Positions 16,046 through 23,652 of a stretch of DNA of 54,886 nucleotides are shown piece after piece. The stretch covers positions 1-54,886 of the forward strand of contig CAAFMN010000060.1 in assembly GCA_900764045.1 (NCBI GenBank), given 5' to 3'. Each line of letters opens with the position of its first letter. The first letter of the stretch is position 1. The notes below the pieces were generated by a model. That model was not told the origin of the DNA. It saw nothing but the letters and a program-made list of their open reading frames with translations, and made no database searches. Both the position numbers and the translations under genes were made by a program. Source of the DNA: Clostridia bacterium. Lineage in GTDB: Bacteria; Bacillota; Clostridia; Lachnospirales; Bianqueaceae.

Positions 16046-17649
16046 CTGTCCGCGCCCCTTTCTGCCGCTGCGCCGACAAAGGCCTTAAAGAGAGGATGCG
16101 CCTTATTGGGACGGCTCTTGAACTCCGGATGGTACTGTACGCCAATATAGAACGGACGATCCGGAAGCTCCAGCGCCTCGCAGAGTCTTCCGTCCGGGGA
16201 CAGTCCGGATAATACGGCCCCTCCTTGGCGAAATTCCTCTCTGTAATCATTGTTAAACTCATACCTGTGACGATGGCGCTCCTGAATCTGCGCTTCGCCA
16301 TATACCTTTCGCAGCAGGCTCCCTTCCGCCGTATCACACGGATACGCTCCCAGGCGCATGGTGCCGCCCTTAGGAATATTACCGTGCTGATCCGGCATCA
16401 GGTCGATGACCGGATGCGTCGTATCCGGCGCGAATTCTCTGGAATGCGCATCCGCATATCCCAGCACATTTCTGGCAAATTCAATCGCAGCGATCTGCAT
16501 GCCCAGGCAGATTCCGAAATATGGAACTCCGCTGGTTCTGGCATACTCCGCTGCCGCAATCATTCCCTCAATACCCCGGATTCCAAAGCCGCCCGGAACG
16601 ATAATTCCGTCAGCCTCCTTCAGCCGTTCTGCCACATTCTCCCGCGTCAGCTCTTCACTGTCCACCCAGTCGATCTTGACCTTGACGCCATTCTCCCAGC
16701 CGCCGTGAGCCAACGCTTCCGCTACGGAAAGGTACGAGTCATGCAGCTGTACGTACTTTCCTACCAGAGCGATTCTTACCGTACGTCCACAGCCGTGGAT
16801 CCGTTCCAGCATCGCTTCCCATCCGCTCAGATCACAGGGACGATCCTCCATGCCCAACTCCCGGATAACGATTTTGGCAAGTCCAGCCTTTTCCAGCATG
16901 ATCGGGCATTCATAGAGAACCGGCAGCGTCCGGTTCTCTATAACACAGTCCCTTTTCACATTACAGAACAACGCGATCTTATTCAGGACACTCTCATCCA
17001 CAGGCTCATCGACACGCGCTACGATGACGTCCGGCATGATTCCGAAGGACTGCAGTTCCTTGACAGAGTGCTGCGTAGGCTTGGACTTATGCTCTCCGGA
17101 GGACTGAATATACGGAATTAGTGTCACATGAATAAACAGGCAGTTGTTGCGTCCCACCTCATGGGATATCTGACGGATTGCCTCCAGGAACGGCTGCGAC
17201 TCGATGTCTCCGGTGGTTCCGCCGATCTCCGTGATTACGACATCCGCGTCCGTCTTTTCCTGCACTGCATAGATGAAGGATTTAATCTCGTTGGTTATAT
17301 GAGGAATCACCTGTACCGTCTCGCCGAGATACTCTCCACGGCGCTCTTTATTCAGTACGTTCCAGTATACCTTACCCGTTGTCAAATTGGAAAACTTGTT
17401 CAGATTCTCATTGATAAAACGCTCATAATGTCCCAGATCCAGATCCGTTTCCGCACCGTCCTCGGTTACAAAAACTTCACCGTGCTGATAAGGACTCATG
17501 GTTCCCGGATCAATATTGATATAGGGATCCAGCTTCTGCGCTGCCACCTTATATCCGCGTGCCTTCAACAAGCGTCCCAGGGAAGCCGCTGTGATTCCTT
17601 TGCCCAATCCGGATACTACACCGCCCGTTACAAAAATAAATTTCGCCAT
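16042..17649 (-). CDS. pyrG: CTP synthase
   Basis: 535 residues, full length. It aminates UTP to CTP using ATP and glutamine. The N-terminal synthetase domain opens with KFIFVTGGVVSGLGKGITAA (P-loop) and has the MSPYQHGEVFVTEDGAETDLDLGHYERF block. The C-terminal class I glutaminase shows the nucleophile elbow FGICLGMQ and GVQYHPEF, giving the Cys-His-Glu triad. The start codon shares one base with the carA stop and the end overlaps dapL. Co-transcription with carA puts both pyrimidine amidotransferase steps under the glnA promoter. Confidence 0.97.
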   Translation of the reverse strand: MAKFIFVTGGVVSGLGKGITAASLGRLLKARGYKVAAQKLDPYINIDPGTMSPYQHGEVFVTEDGAETDLDLGHYERFINENLNKFSNLTTGKVYWNVLNKERRGEYLGETVQVIPHITNEIKSFIYAVQEKTDADVVITEIGGTTGDIESQPFLEAIRQISHEVGRNNCLFIHVTLIPYIQSSGEHKSKPTQHSVKELQSFGIMPDVIVARVDEPVDESVLNKIALFCNVKRDCVIENRTLPVLYECPIMLEKAGLAKIVIRELGMEDRPCDLSGWEAMLERIHGCGRTVRIALVGKYVQLHDSYLSVAEALAHGGWENGVKVKIDWVDSEELTRENVAERLKEADGIIVPGGFGIRGIEGMIAAAEYARTSGVPYFGICLGMQIAAIEFARNVLGYADAHSREFAPDTTHPVIDLMPDQHGNIPKGGTMRLGAYPCDTAEGSLLRKVYGEAQIQERHRHRYEFNNDYREEFRQGGAVLSGLSPDGRLCEALELPDRPFYIGVQYHPEFKSRPNKAHPLFKAFVGAAAERGADR

Positions 17650-18734
17650 TATTTTTCCCTCCTCATCATCTCTGTAAATTCACCAAACAGCCATCTCGCG
17701 TCCCATGGTCCTGGGCATGCTTCTGGGTGAAACTGTACGGAAAAGGCCGGCATCGTGTCGTAGCTGACACCTTCACAGGTACCGTCGTTAGCATTGACAA
17801 AACGCAGCTTGGCTCCCGCAGGCAGCGTATCCGCGTCCACCATATACCCATGATTCTGGCTTGTCACATAGATCCGTCCCGTCGTCAAATCTTCCACCGG
17901 CTGATTGGCTCCGCGATGGCCGTATTTTAATTTGCTGGTCTTGGCCCCCTGTGACAACGCCAACAGCTGGTGTCCCAGGCAGATTCCAAATGTCGGAATC
18001 TTTTTCTCACACAACTTGGCCAGCTCTCTTATGATCTCCGGATTTTCCTCCGGGTCTCCGGGCCCATTGGACAGCATGATGCCGTCCGGACTGTACGCCG
18101 CTATCTCTTCCGCGGTACTGTCCTGCGGAAAGACTGTCACTTCGCATCCTCGGTCCAAAAGCTCCTGCAGGATATTGCCTTTCGCTCCGAAATCCCACAG
18201 CGCGACCTTGAATTCCTGCTCCGTTTCCGGCTTATAGGTCATTTTGCTTGTACCGCTGACCGTACGTACCGGACACAATACACGATGCGCCCGGATCTCC
18301 TGCAGCTCTTCCGCACTATAAGGAGGCGCCTTACGCGTCAGACGTCCGTTCATCGTGCCGGACTCTCTGAGGCATCTGGTCAATGCTCTGGTATCGATCC
18401 CCTCCAGGGCCGGAATCCCATGGGCTTTAAAAAAGGTGTCGAGGTCTCCTTCACAACGATAGTTTGAAGGTTCTCGGCACCACTCCCTTACAATATAACC
18501 GGCCAGATAGGGCTTTTGACTCTCAAAGTCGTCAGGAATCACACCATAGTTGCCGATCATCGGAAAGGTCTGCACTACGATCTGACCGCAATAGCTGGGG
18601 TCGGTAATGGTTTCCAGATACCCGTTCATCCCTGTGGTAAAGACGACTTCCCCTGTCGTCTCCTCCAGCGGAGCGCCAAAGGCTTTTCCCTGAAAATACC
18701 GGCCGTTCTCTAATACCAGATACATTGTCTCCAT
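17649..18734 (-). CDS. carA: Carbamoyl-phosphate synthase small (glutaminase) subunit
   Basis: 361 residues. It hydrolyses glutamine and channels ammonia to the large subunit CarB for carbamoyl phosphate, the precursor of pyrimidines and arginine. The N-terminal CarA-specific domain (GRYFQGKAFGAPLEETTGEV, TGMNGYLETITDPSY) precedes a class I glutaminase with FGICLGHQLLALSQGAKT (Cys nucleophile) and FSVQFHPEACPGP. It begins 12 bp after the ANTAR gene. carB is not next to it and is not in the window, which is unusual; it must be elsewhere for this subunit to function. No PyrR or arginine-type leader separates it from the upstream genes. Confidence 0.96.
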   Translation of the reverse strand: METMYLVLENGRYFQGKAFGAPLEETTGEVVFTTGMNGYLETITDPSYCGQIVVQTFPMIGNYGVIPDDFESQKPYLAGYIVREWCREPSNYRCEGDLDTFFKAHGIPALEGIDTRALTRCLRESGTMNGRLTRKAPPYSAEELQEIRAHRVLCPVRTVSGTSKMTYKPETEQEFKVALWDFGAKGNILQELLDRGCEVTVFPQDSTAEEIAAYSPDGIMLSNGPGDPEENPEIIRELAKLCEKKIPTFGICLGHQLLALSQGAKTSKLKYGHRGANQPVEDLTTGRIYVTSQNHGYMVDADTLPAGAKLRFVNANDGTCEGVSYDTMPAFSVQFHPEACPGPWDARWLFGEFTEMMRREK

Positions 18735-18746
18735 TCTTCTTCCTCC

Positions 18747-19319
18747 TCATTCCAACTCATACAGTCTGAGTATCTCTTCTGCAATCTCTCTCTTACCGCA
18801 CCGACGGTCCATCGCTTTTTTCTCAATCCACCGGTGTGCTTCCTTCTCTGTCATCTGCTGATACTGAATCAGCAGACATTTGGCACGGTCTACCGCCCGC
18901 AACTCCCGAATCCTGTCCTGATACTGCTGTACCTCCGGTCTCTGCGCACGGGATAACCTGACATGCTGCGCCATCGTTAGCCGCACCGCATCCGTCAGAA
19001 ATCTCCGTCCCATCCCCGTGTTGTATACAAAGATTCCTTCGTCTGTCACAGAACTGTCATATTGTAAGCTGTAAGAAGGAGAACATGCGATAAGCACTCC
19101 GGCCGAAGTCTCCAGTGCCTGCCGCGCCAGATACAGTCCATTGTCCCCGGCGAAAGGCGTCAAAATCAGAACCAGCGCATATTCCGCACTGTTCATGCAT
19201 TCCCGCGCCATCCCATTAGAAGACGCCGTCCGCACCTCCGCCTGCAGTTCCTCCTTCAGGAGTTTTTCAAAGGATGCCGCCCAGTTTTCCCGGTCGGACA
19301 CCAGCAAAATCGCTCCCAT
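18747..19319 (-). CDS. ANTAR-domain RNA-binding antiterminator beside glnA
   Basis: 190 residues. The first 110 or so resemble a response-regulator receiver (ILLVSDRENWAASFEKLL, ALVLILTPFAGDNG, GVLIACSPS) but lack a clear phospho-accepting Asp and Lys set, so it is probably not controlled by phosphorylation. A coiled-coil (about 120-140) leads into a C-terminal ANTAR three-helix domain: ELRAVDRAKCLLIQYQQMTE, EAHRWIEKKAMDRR, REIAEEILRL. ANTAR proteins bind RNA hairpins with a hexaloop carrying A1 and G4 and thereby block terminators. Exactly such a hairpin lies in the leader of this operon. The gene is 15 bp after glnA. The signal it senses cannot be seen; glutamine or ammonium status is the obvious guess. 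Confidence 0.9.
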   Translation of the reverse strand: MGAILLVSDRENWAASFEKLLKEELQAEVRTASSNGMARECMNSAEYALVLILTPFAGDNGLYLARQALETSAGVLIACSPSYSLQYDSSVTDEGIFVYNTGMGRRFLTDAVRLTMAQHVRLSRAQRPEVQQYQDRIRELRAVDRAKCLLIQYQQMTEKEAHRWIEKKAMDRRCGKREIAEEILRLYELE

Positions 19320-19334
19320 ACCGCTTACTCCTTT

Positions 19335-20651
19335 TTATATGACGTTAAAATACATTCTCAGCTGCTTTTCAAACGAATCCGCCGCCCCGGAGATTCGGGC
19401 GCATTCTCTCTTCTTCCGGCCGAAATACTGCTCCAGCACACTTGCGGGAAGGTTCTTCCGAATCCATTCGCTCTCCTCGGCTGTCCGGATCGCCTGTTCC
19501 AGGCTGTCCGGCAGTGTTTCGATGCCCAGACTCTGTGCCACACCCGGCTCATACAGATTCAGATTGCAGGGCTCCGGAAGCTTTTCTCCATTCTCTATGC
19601 CATCCAGGCCCGCATGCAGCAGCAATGCAAAAGCCAGGTACGGATTGCAGGCCGGATCCGGAGACCGAAGCTCCATGCGGTTGCTCTCTCCGCTGGAAGC
19701 CGGGATCCGAATCAGCTGAGAACGGTTCTGATGCGACCAGCTGATATAACGCGGCGCTTCCTGTCTTCCCAGTCGTTCATAGGAGTTCACCAGCGGATTC
19801 AGGAAGGCCGTCATCTCCGCCGTTCTTCTCAGGATTCCCGCCAGAAAACTCTCCGCGTTGGCACAATGGCTGCTCCCCGTCTCAAAGAGGTTCCGTCCTC
19901 CCTGAATCAGTGACAGATTGATGTGCATCCCATTGCCGCACTCCTTAAACATGGGCTTGGGGAGGAAGGAAGCAAAGAGGCCATGCCGCGCCGCGATCGT
20001 CCGGACGACCGTCTTGAAGGTCATCAGGTTATCTGCTGCCGACAACGGATCCGCGTAACGGAAATCTACTTCGTTCTGACCCGGTCCCTGTTCATGGTGG
20101 GATTTCTCCGGCCGTAAATCCATCTCTTCCAATGTCAGACAGATCTCTCTACGGATATCCTCCGCCAGATCCAACGGCGCCAAATCCGCGTAAGAACCAT
20201 GGTCCAACGGTTTTCGTGTCGGCCGCCCTTCACTGTCTGTCTTAAAGAGATAGAACTCACATTCCGCACCGATTCTGCACAGATATCCCATCTCGGCGGA
20301 ACGCTGTACCGCCTGCTTCAGAATGTTTCGGCTGTCGCCGGCAAAGTCCGTTCCATCTGGATTTTTCATACTGCAGAAAATCCGCATCACCCGTTCATGT
20401 TCCGGCCGCCACGGCAGAATGGATACTGTCTGGCTGTCCGGCATCAGGAACAGGTCTGAATGCTCGACTCCGGCCAATCCCGCTACCGCTGAGGCATCAA
20501 AGAGCATTCCGCTCTCAAACACCTGAGGCAGTTCACTGGCCATCACCGCGATATTCTTCTGCATTCCGAACAGGTCACAGAAGGTCATCCGGATAAACTT
20601 CACATCCTGTTCCTTAACAAAACGTAAGACTTCCGATGCTGAATCCGTCAT
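19335..20651 (-). CDS. glnA: Glutamine synthetase type I
   Basis: 438 residues, length typical of the GSI-alpha branch of Gram-positive bacteria and without the adenylylation insertion of GSI-beta. ATP-dependent ligation of ammonia to glutamate. Motifs: AECEFYLF, SHHEQGPGQNEVDFRYADPL, GNGMHINLSL (ammonium/glutamate site), NSYERLG and RMELRSPDPACNPYLAFALLL. ATG at 20651 has AAGGAGG nearby. It is the first gene of a seven-gene operon that continues into three glutamine amidotransferases. Expression should depend on the strong upstream promoter and on the attenuator-like leader; no GlnR-type operator was recognised. Confidence 0.96.
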   Translation of the reverse strand: MTDSASEVLRFVKEQDVKFIRMTFCDLFGMQKNIAVMASELPQVFESGMLFDASAVAGLAGVEHSDLFLMPDSQTVSILPWRPEHERVMRIFCSMKNPDGTDFAGDSRNILKQAVQRSAEMGYLCRIGAECEFYLFKTDSEGRPTRKPLDHGSYADLAPLDLAEDIRREICLTLEEMDLRPEKSHHEQGPGQNEVDFRYADPLSAADNLMTFKTVVRTIAARHGLFASFLPKPMFKECGNGMHINLSLIQGGRNLFETGSSHCANAESFLAGILRRTAEMTAFLNPLVNSYERLGRQEAPRYISWSHQNRSQLIRIPASSGESNRMELRSPDPACNPYLAFALLLHAGLDGIENGEKLPEPCNLNLYEPGVAQSLGIETLPDSLEQAIRTAEESEWIRKNLPASVLEQYFGRKKRECARISGAADSFEKQLRMYFNVI

Positions 20652-20667
20652 CTAACTTCCTCCTTCA

Positions 20668-20760
20668 TACAAAAGAGGCGTCCACAGGTAAGCCTTCTTC
20701 TCCCGTTCTTTTTCTCTTGAAGAGAAGAAGATGACTCCCCCGTGAACGCCTTTGTTCACC
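20668..20760 (-). promoter_or_regulatory. glnA leader: ANTAR-type hexaloop hairpin versus terminator
   Basis: In the minus-strand RNA, gugaac (20759-20754) and guucac (20747-20742) pair perfectly around the hexaloop AAAGGC (20753-20748). A is first and G is fourth, the ANTAR target rule. The same bases ggcguucac (20750-20742) can instead pair with guggacgcc at 20685-20677, and that stem is followed by ucuuuug, a terminator arrangement. Between them lies a 9-bp stem cuucuucuc/gagaagaag. The two folds cannot coexist, so a protein holding the hexaloop hairpin would prevent termination. The second hexaloop usually found in ANTAR targets was not identified. The ANTAR gene is two positions downstream. 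Confidence 0.68.
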
Positions 20761-20767
20761 TTGCGTT

Positions 20768-20796
20768 ATTATAATATAACCGTCTTTTCCTGTCAA
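20768..20796 (-). promoter_or_regulatory. Consensus promoter of the glnA operon
   Basis: TTGACA at 20796-20791, 17-bp spacer and TATAAT at 20773-20768: both boxes perfect. Such a strong promoter suggests that control is exerted after initiation, in the leader. Confidence 0.88.
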
Positions 20797-20879
20797 TCAT
20801 TTTTTACCCGCTTTCCACATTTTCGGCAAATCCATTATTTCTGTTTCTGTCCCTTCCCGCAAAACTGCGGATTTAAACG

Positions 20880-20909
20880 AAAAAAGAACCGCAGACTTCT
20901 GCGATTCTT
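20880..20909 (-). terminator. Terminator of tRNA-Gly
   Basis: On the minus strand gaatcgcag and ctgcggttc pair around aagt and are followed by six T. It begins about 8 bases past the tRNA 3' end. Confidence 0.88.
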
Positions 20910-20916
20910 ATATCAG

Positions 20917-20988
20917 AGCGCGAGACGGGATTCGGACCCGCGACCCTCGCCTTGGCAAGGCGATGCTCTACCACTGAGCCACTCGCGC
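20917..20988 (-). tRNA. tRNA-Gly (anticodon GCC)
   Basis: A 72-base cloverleaf: acceptor GCGCGAG pairs with CTCGCGC, D-arm GCTCAGTGGTAGAGC, anticodon stem-loop with loop TTGCCAA (anticodon GCC), T-arm GCGGG TCCGAAT CCCGT. The T loop reads TCCGAAT rather than the usual TTCGAAT. Discriminator U; CCA is not encoded. It reads glycine codons GGC and GGU. It is a single-gene transcription unit with its own promoter and terminator. Confidence 0.96.
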
Positions 20989-21014
20989 ATGTGGCTTAAC
21001 CACCGACGAATGCT

Positions 21015-21043
21015 ATTATACTATAGTCTTCTCTAAAATGCAA
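21015..21043 (-). promoter_or_regulatory. Promoter of tRNA-Gly
   Basis: TTGCAT at 21043-21038, 17-bp spacer, perfect TATAAT at 21020-21015, about 27 bases before the mature tRNA. Confidence 0.78.
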
Positions 21044-21067
21044 GTGTTTTTTTCAATTTGGAGCAAA

Positions 21068-21766
21068 TTATTCCGCAAGAGGCTCAATATAGCTATAGAT
21101 CGGCACTTTTCCGACCGCATGCCCCCAGGCTCGGTCTCCAAACGCGTAATGCCACCATTCATGCCTATAATTCACAAAACCAGCTTCTGTCATCGCGTGA
21201 TACAGGAGCCTCCGATTGTTCCGAAACTCCTCTCCTGTACCGCACTCTTCATAATACCGGGTATTGGCGCGTTCCGTCAAATCGTCAAATTCCGTCCCCA
21301 TAGGCATCAGCTGACCGCGGTACATCAGTGTCAGATCCACGGCTCCGCCTGTAGAATGCGGCGTAGGCCTCTGATAATCCACTCTCGGCCATGCGACAAA
21401 ATCATCAATCCGGCGGCGCAGCTCTTCGTCATCTGCTTCCGGATACTCCTGTTCCAATTTATCCCAGTAGAGATCATACAGACTCTGCTGCACCTCCACC
21501 GGCCGCAGTGTATCATATATCCACAGAGAATATTCCTGCGGCAGGGACTCCAATACCTTTCGCAGCCGCTGGGAGACTTCCTGTCTTACATAGCAGCGCG
21601 TGAGCGCGTGCCGCAGCCCCATTCCCGCATAATAGGCGCCGTAACGCACCCGTTCCCAGTCCGTGATATCCACCAGGGGCTGTCCGCATTCCTGCGGCGC
21701 CTGCCAGGGATTCTCCCCTTCCGACTCCGCGGGAATCGGACACTCCCGCCATTTTTCCAGCATCAA
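21068..21766 (-). CDS. D-alanyl-D-alanine dipeptidase-like protein (VanX/DdpX family)
   Basis: 232 residues, no signal peptide, so cytoplasmic. Zinc-site motifs of peptidase family M15D are intact: SxHxxGxAxD at 136-144 (PHSTGGAVDL, His137 and Asp144) and ExxWH at 203-207 (HEWWHYAFG, catalytic Glu203, zinc ligand His206). The conserved Arg of the family is in YDTLRPVEVQQ. VanX removes D-Ala-D-Ala in vancomycin resistance; without vanA/vanH or vanRS neighbours, a housekeeping role in turnover or recycling of D-Ala dipeptides is more likely. It overlaps the upstream membrane-protein gene by 4 bp. Confidence 0.88.
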   Translation of the reverse strand: MMLEKWRECPIPAESEGENPWQAPQECGQPLVDITDWERVRYGAYYAGMGLRHALTRCYVRQEVSQRLRKVLESLPQEYSLWIYDTLRPVEVQQSLYDLYWDKLEQEYPEADDEELRRRIDDFVAWPRVDYQRPTPHSTGGAVDLTLMYRGQLMPMGTEFDDLTERANTRYYEECGTGEEFRNNRRLLYHAMTEAGFVNYRHEWWHYAFGDRAWGHAVGKVPIYSYIEPLAE

Positions 21767-22272
21767 GCCCTTGCCTCAAACTTTCTCGGCGCGTATCTCT
21801 TTAACGCGTTGACAATCCTTTCATTCGGCTCAAAGATCAGCTTGATCGTCTTTTCGTCCCGCTTCAGCACTCCCACATAGGAACGCTCGTTCAGCGCGCC
21901 GCTGCCCGCGTCGATCACCTTGTCGTACTTGGCCTCCAATTGATTATGATATATCTTGCTGTCCGCCGGAGCGATGAACTGAAACTCCTTGGCATCAGCG
22001 CTCAAAAGGCGCTTCCGGCTGGAACGGCCGTAGATAACATCGATATCCAGCAGACCATCGGTATAGATGTATTCATACTCCCGATCAATTCTTCTCCAGA
22101 AGAAAAAGACCACCAGACAGCTGATCACCAGGGCTACCGAGAAAAACAGCGTAAAAAACAGCAATACGATGAGATCAAAAATCAACAGCCCTAAAATCAT
22201 TCCCACCTTCTTGACAATACGCATTGTGTTATCATCTCTGCGGACCATACACTCAATAAAAACATTGTCCAT
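21763..22272 (-). CDS. Conserved membrane protein of unknown function
   Basis: 169 residues. The N-terminus is soluble and charged (VRRDDNTMRIVKKVG), followed by two adjacent membrane segments at about 23-60 (ILGLLIFDLIVLLFFTLFF, VALVISCLVVFFFW) and a 100-residue cytoplasmic domain rich in beta-structure (YIYTDGLLDIDVIYGRSSRK, YVGVLKRDEKTIKLIFEPNE). Proteins of this layout are widespread in Lachnospiraceae without known function. The tail resembles PH-like lipid- or ligand-binding domains only in general character. It is the first gene of a pair with the dipeptidase and has its own promoter. Confidence 0.7.
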   Translation of the reverse strand: MDNVFIECMVRRDDNTMRIVKKVGMILGLLIFDLIVLLFFTLFFSVALVISCLVVFFFWRRIDREYEYIYTDGLLDIDVIYGRSSRKRLLSADAKEFQFIAPADSKIYHNQLEAKYDKVIDAGSGALNERSYVGVLKRDEKTIKLIFEPNERIVNALKRYAPRKFEARA

Positions 22273-22304
22273 TCTGTTCGTAATCCTCCCATAATATTTC
22301 CTCG

Positions 22305-22333
22305 ATTATACCACAAATACTCCTGGGTTACAA
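22305..22333 (-). promoter_or_regulatory. Promoter of the membrane protein/dipeptidase pair
   Basis: TTGTAA at 22333-22328, 17-bp spacer, TATAAT at 22310-22305. Confidence 0.7.
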
Positions 22334-22360
22334 GTTCTATTCGATTGAATTTCTGTGAAC

Positions 22361-22389
22361 AAAAACACCGTCCCCCGAAGGAGACGGCG
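22361..22389 (-). terminator. Terminator after the M18 aminopeptidase gene
   Basis: Minus-strand GC-rich stem ccgtctcc/ggggacgg with a TTCG loop followed by tgtttttgtt, 10 bases beyond the stop codon. Confidence 0.85.
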
Positions 22390-22398
22390 CCCGGCCCT

Positions 22399-23652
22399 TT
22401 ACAGCTTAAAGATTCCCGCGAAAGAACGCACAGTATAATCATAATCCGCGCAAGCCATCAATTCTCTGGCGGAATGCATGGACAGAATCGGTGTTCCGAT
22501 ATCCACGATACGGCAAGGCAGCATCGCGCACATCACCGGTCCCAGTGTCGATCCGCTAACCTTATCCGCTCTGCTGATAAAGGTCTGCATTGGAACCCCT
22601 TCCGCTTCGCAGATCTGACGGTATACGCTGTAATCCGCCGCGTTGGTCATATACCGCTGTCCCGCGTCCAATTTCAGCACGGGGCCGCCGCCCAGAACCG
22701 GCTGTACCGCCTTATCGTGCATCTCCGGATGATTCGGATGCACCGCATGTGCCACATCCGCTGAAAACATAAAGGAAGACGGCATGAGATCCAGATATTC
22801 CTGACGGCTCTTACCAAGAGCAGCCGCGATCTTTTCAAGAATCAGGCTCACCATCGCGGAACCGCCGCCTTGCGGTGTCCGGCTGCCGATCTCTTCATTA
22901 TCCAAAGCCGCCAATACAGTAACCGCACTGGACGGTTGGTTGTCAATTATAGCCTCCAGAGCGGCCGACACCATCACCAGATCATCCAGACGCGGAGCCG
23001 AGAGCAGTTCTCCATTCATCCCTACCTGCGTCGGCTCGTCCATATTATAGGTATACAGCTCATAGTCCAGCAATTCCTCCGGACGCAGATTGAGCTCTTC
23101 ACACAATTCCTTCTTGATATAAGCGCCCTCCAGATGAATTCCCGCCAAAGGCTGAAGATCGATCTGCGGATTCAGCTCCACTCCTTTGTTGACTTCCCGG
23201 TTCATGTGAATTGCCAGGTTCGGAACCACCAGCAGCGGCTTCTTCAGATCCACGACCTTAACCTGCGTATCAAAGGCGTCCTTTCCTCTGACTACCACCC
23301 GTCCGGCCAGAGACAACGGTCTGTCCATCCACGTGTTGTAGATGGGGCCGCCATAGACACTGACATTCAGCTTATCTCCCGGAATCTCCGGATTGGGCTT
23401 CAGCTTGAGGCAGGGCTGATCCGTATGCGCGCTCACGATACGAAAATACGGCTTGCTCTCCTTGCCTGATACACGGAAAGCAACACAGGATGTATCCCGC
23501 ACCTTCACATAGTATGCGCCGCCCGCTTCCAGGGTCCATGGGGCATCGCAGGCCAGCTCCTGAAATCCGGCCTGGTCCAGCCTCTCTCCCATATACTGTA
23601 CGACGGTCGCCGCACAGGTTCCTCTCTTTAAGAATTCAAACAGTTTCTCCAT
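22399..23652 (-). CDS. apeB: M18-family aminopeptidase
   Basis: 417 residues from the ATG at 23652 (AAGGAG is 11 bases upstream; the longer frame lacks this). Cytoplasmic zinc aminopeptidase that prefers acidic or hydrophobic N-termini, forming large tetrahedral complexes. Visible metal-site motifs are SAHTDQPCLKLKP (His and Asp), LDNEEIGSRTPQGGGS (catalytic Glu-Glu) and a C-terminal GPVMCAMLPCRIVDIGTPIL with the final His in LSMHSARE. YMTNAADYSVYRQICE is also typical of family M18. It overlaps the end of nth by 17 bp and is read from the nth promoter. Confidence 0.92.
   Translation of the reverse strand: MEKLFEFLKRGTCAATVVQYMGERLDQAGFQELACDAPWTLEAGGAYYVKVRDTSCVAFRVSGKESKPYFRIVSAHTDQPCLKLKPNPEIPGDKLNVSVYGGPIYNTWMDRPLSLAGRVVVRGKDAFDTQVKVVDLKKPLLVVPNLAIHMNREVNKGVELNPQIDLQPLAGIHLEGAYIKKELCEELNLRPEELLDYELYTYNMDEPTQVGMNGELLSAPRLDDLVMVSAALEAIIDNQPSSAVTVLAALDNEEIGSRTPQGGGSAMVSLILEKIAAALGKSRQEYLDLMPSSFMFSADVAHAVHPNHPEMHDKAVQPVLGGGPVLKLDAGQRYMTNAADYSVYRQICEAEGVPMQTFISRADKVSGSTLGPVMCAMLPCRIVDIGTPILSMHSARELMACADYDYTVRSFAGIFKL

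Noticed and set aside
20661..20741. Second ANTAR hexaloop in the glnA leader
   Set aside because: All six-base loops with A first and G fourth were checked by eye; none is closed by a proper stem. Only the first hairpin qualifies.
20652..20760. T-box or known glutamine riboswitch in the glnA leader
   Set aside because: No AGGTGGNACCGCG-type sequence and none of the conserved elements of the cyanobacterial glutamine aptamers.
21068..21766. Vancomycin-resistance gene vanX
   Set aside because: The fold and zinc site match, but no vanHA or vanRS genes accompany it; a housekeeping dipeptidase is more likely.
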